Positions 7,169-7,501 of a stretch of DNA of 7,501 nt are shown piece after piece. The first letter of the stretch is position 1; each line of letters opens with the position of its first letter. A program made the position numbers and the translations under genes. Source of the stretch: Fidelibacterota bacterium (lineage in GTDB: Bacteria; Fidelibacterota; Marinisomatia; Marinisomatales; J089); assembly GCA_003695105.1 (NCBI GenBank), contig RFIZ01000004.1, positions 1 through 7,501 on the forward strand, given 5' to 3'. The notes below the pieces were generated by a model, which was given only the letters and a program-made list of their open reading frames with translations, searched no databases and was not told the DNA's origin.

Positions 7169-7501
7169 ATGATCAAACGATATGCGACGATCACTCTCCT
7201 GTGTATCCTGAGCGGGGGCTTCCTTTTCGGCCGGACCGCCACGGCCATTCTGGATTTCGACGCCATCAACCTTCCGGCCGGCGATGCCCAGGCCCTGACG
7301 GAGCGCTTCCGGACGGAAATGCAGCGTCTGGACACTTCCCGCATTTTTTTGGACCGCGCCCGGATCAAGGATGTATTGGCGGAGCAGGGCTTGCAAGAAG
7401 CGTTTTGTACCGAAGAAGAATGCGCGGTGGAAATCGGTACCCTGTTGGGCGTGCAGGAAATCATTGTCGGATCGGTGGCCAAAGTCGGCGCGACCTATAC
7501 C
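7169..7501 (+). CDS. Exported CsgG-like protein with CxxxxC motif, 3' truncated
   Basis: The first 111 codons are open to the window edge. The N-terminus has a positive MIKRY start and a hydrophobic core (about residues 6-20), which reads as a Sec signal peptide. There is no good lipobox: the Cys at 12 follows two Leu. The mature part begins with the strand TAILDFDAINL, then a helix QALTERFRTEM and IKDVLAEQGL. Next come Cys80 and Cys85 in CTEEECAVEIG, and LLGVQEIIVGSVAKVG. This matches exported proteins with a CsgG/FlgT-like N-terminal fold, often annotated only as CsgG or penicillin-binding activator-like, which act at the periplasm or outer membrane and may continue into further domains. 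The two Cys could form a disulphide. The ATG is the only plausible start, since the frame closes upstream at 7088 with no other start codon between. No Shine-Dalgarno sequence precedes it; the upstream bases are pyrimidine-rich. Exact role unknown. Confidence 0.8.
   Translation, partial: MIKRYATITLLCILSGGFLFGRTATAILDFDAINLPAGDAQALTERFRTEMQRLDTSRIFLDRARIKDVLAEQGLQEAFCTEEECAVEIGTLLGVQEIIVGSVAKVGATYT

Noticed and set aside
1..7501. CRISPR array, tRNA, rRNA, transposon ends or attachment sites
   Set aside because: I looked for spaced direct repeats, cloverleaf-like patterns and terminal inverted repeats and saw none that hold up by eye.

Overview
The window comes from a bacterial chromosome with compact gene packing: two cases of overlapping stop and start codons, and intergenic gaps of only about 77 and 112 bases. 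It holds five protein genes, of which the first and last are cut by the window edges. I see no rRNA, tRNA, CRISPR array, insertion sequence or phage gene. The gene content suggests an environmental, probably Gram-negative-like lineage. The soluble multi-GAF hybrid kinase, the bacterial OPT transporter and the CsgG-like exported protein with a CxxxxC motif form a mix I associate with FCB-related candidate phyla (Calditrichota, KSB1, Marinimicrobia and similar). That placement is an inference from protein style and is not proven here.

Layout: (1) Bases 1-733, plus strand, are the 3' part of an alpha/beta-hydrolase with an apparent Asp nucleophile. (2) Bases 723-3953, plus strand, encode a 1076-residue soluble hybrid histidine kinase (GAF, coiled coil, GAF, PAS, GAF, HisKA, HATPase, receiver). 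Its start codon lies inside the end of the hydrolase gene. (3) Bases 3954-4030 are a convergent junction rich in inverted repeats. (4) On the minus strand, an OPT-family transporter (7056 down to 5101) is followed by an adenosine deaminase (5104 down to 4031), joined by a 4-base ATGA overlap. (5) Bases 7057-7168 are a divergent intergenic region with a cluster of TTCC/GGAA-type dyads. (6) From 7169 to the window end, plus strand, is the start of an exported CsgG-like protein.

Two functional units stand out. The hydrolase and kinase are probably translated together, which invites comparison with the RsbQ-RsbP pair, where an alpha/beta-hydrolase supplies the signal sensed by its partner. The transporter and adenosine deaminase look like an uptake-plus-catabolism or salvage operon, although the OPT substrate cannot be read from the sequence. 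Base composition rises from about 47% G+C over the first 120 bases to about 67% over 6361-6420 (both counted by hand). The hydrolase end is therefore visibly more A+T-rich than the transporter. I find no clearly novel multi-gene defence or mobile system here. The most interesting leads are the hydrolase-kinase coupling and the dyad cluster.
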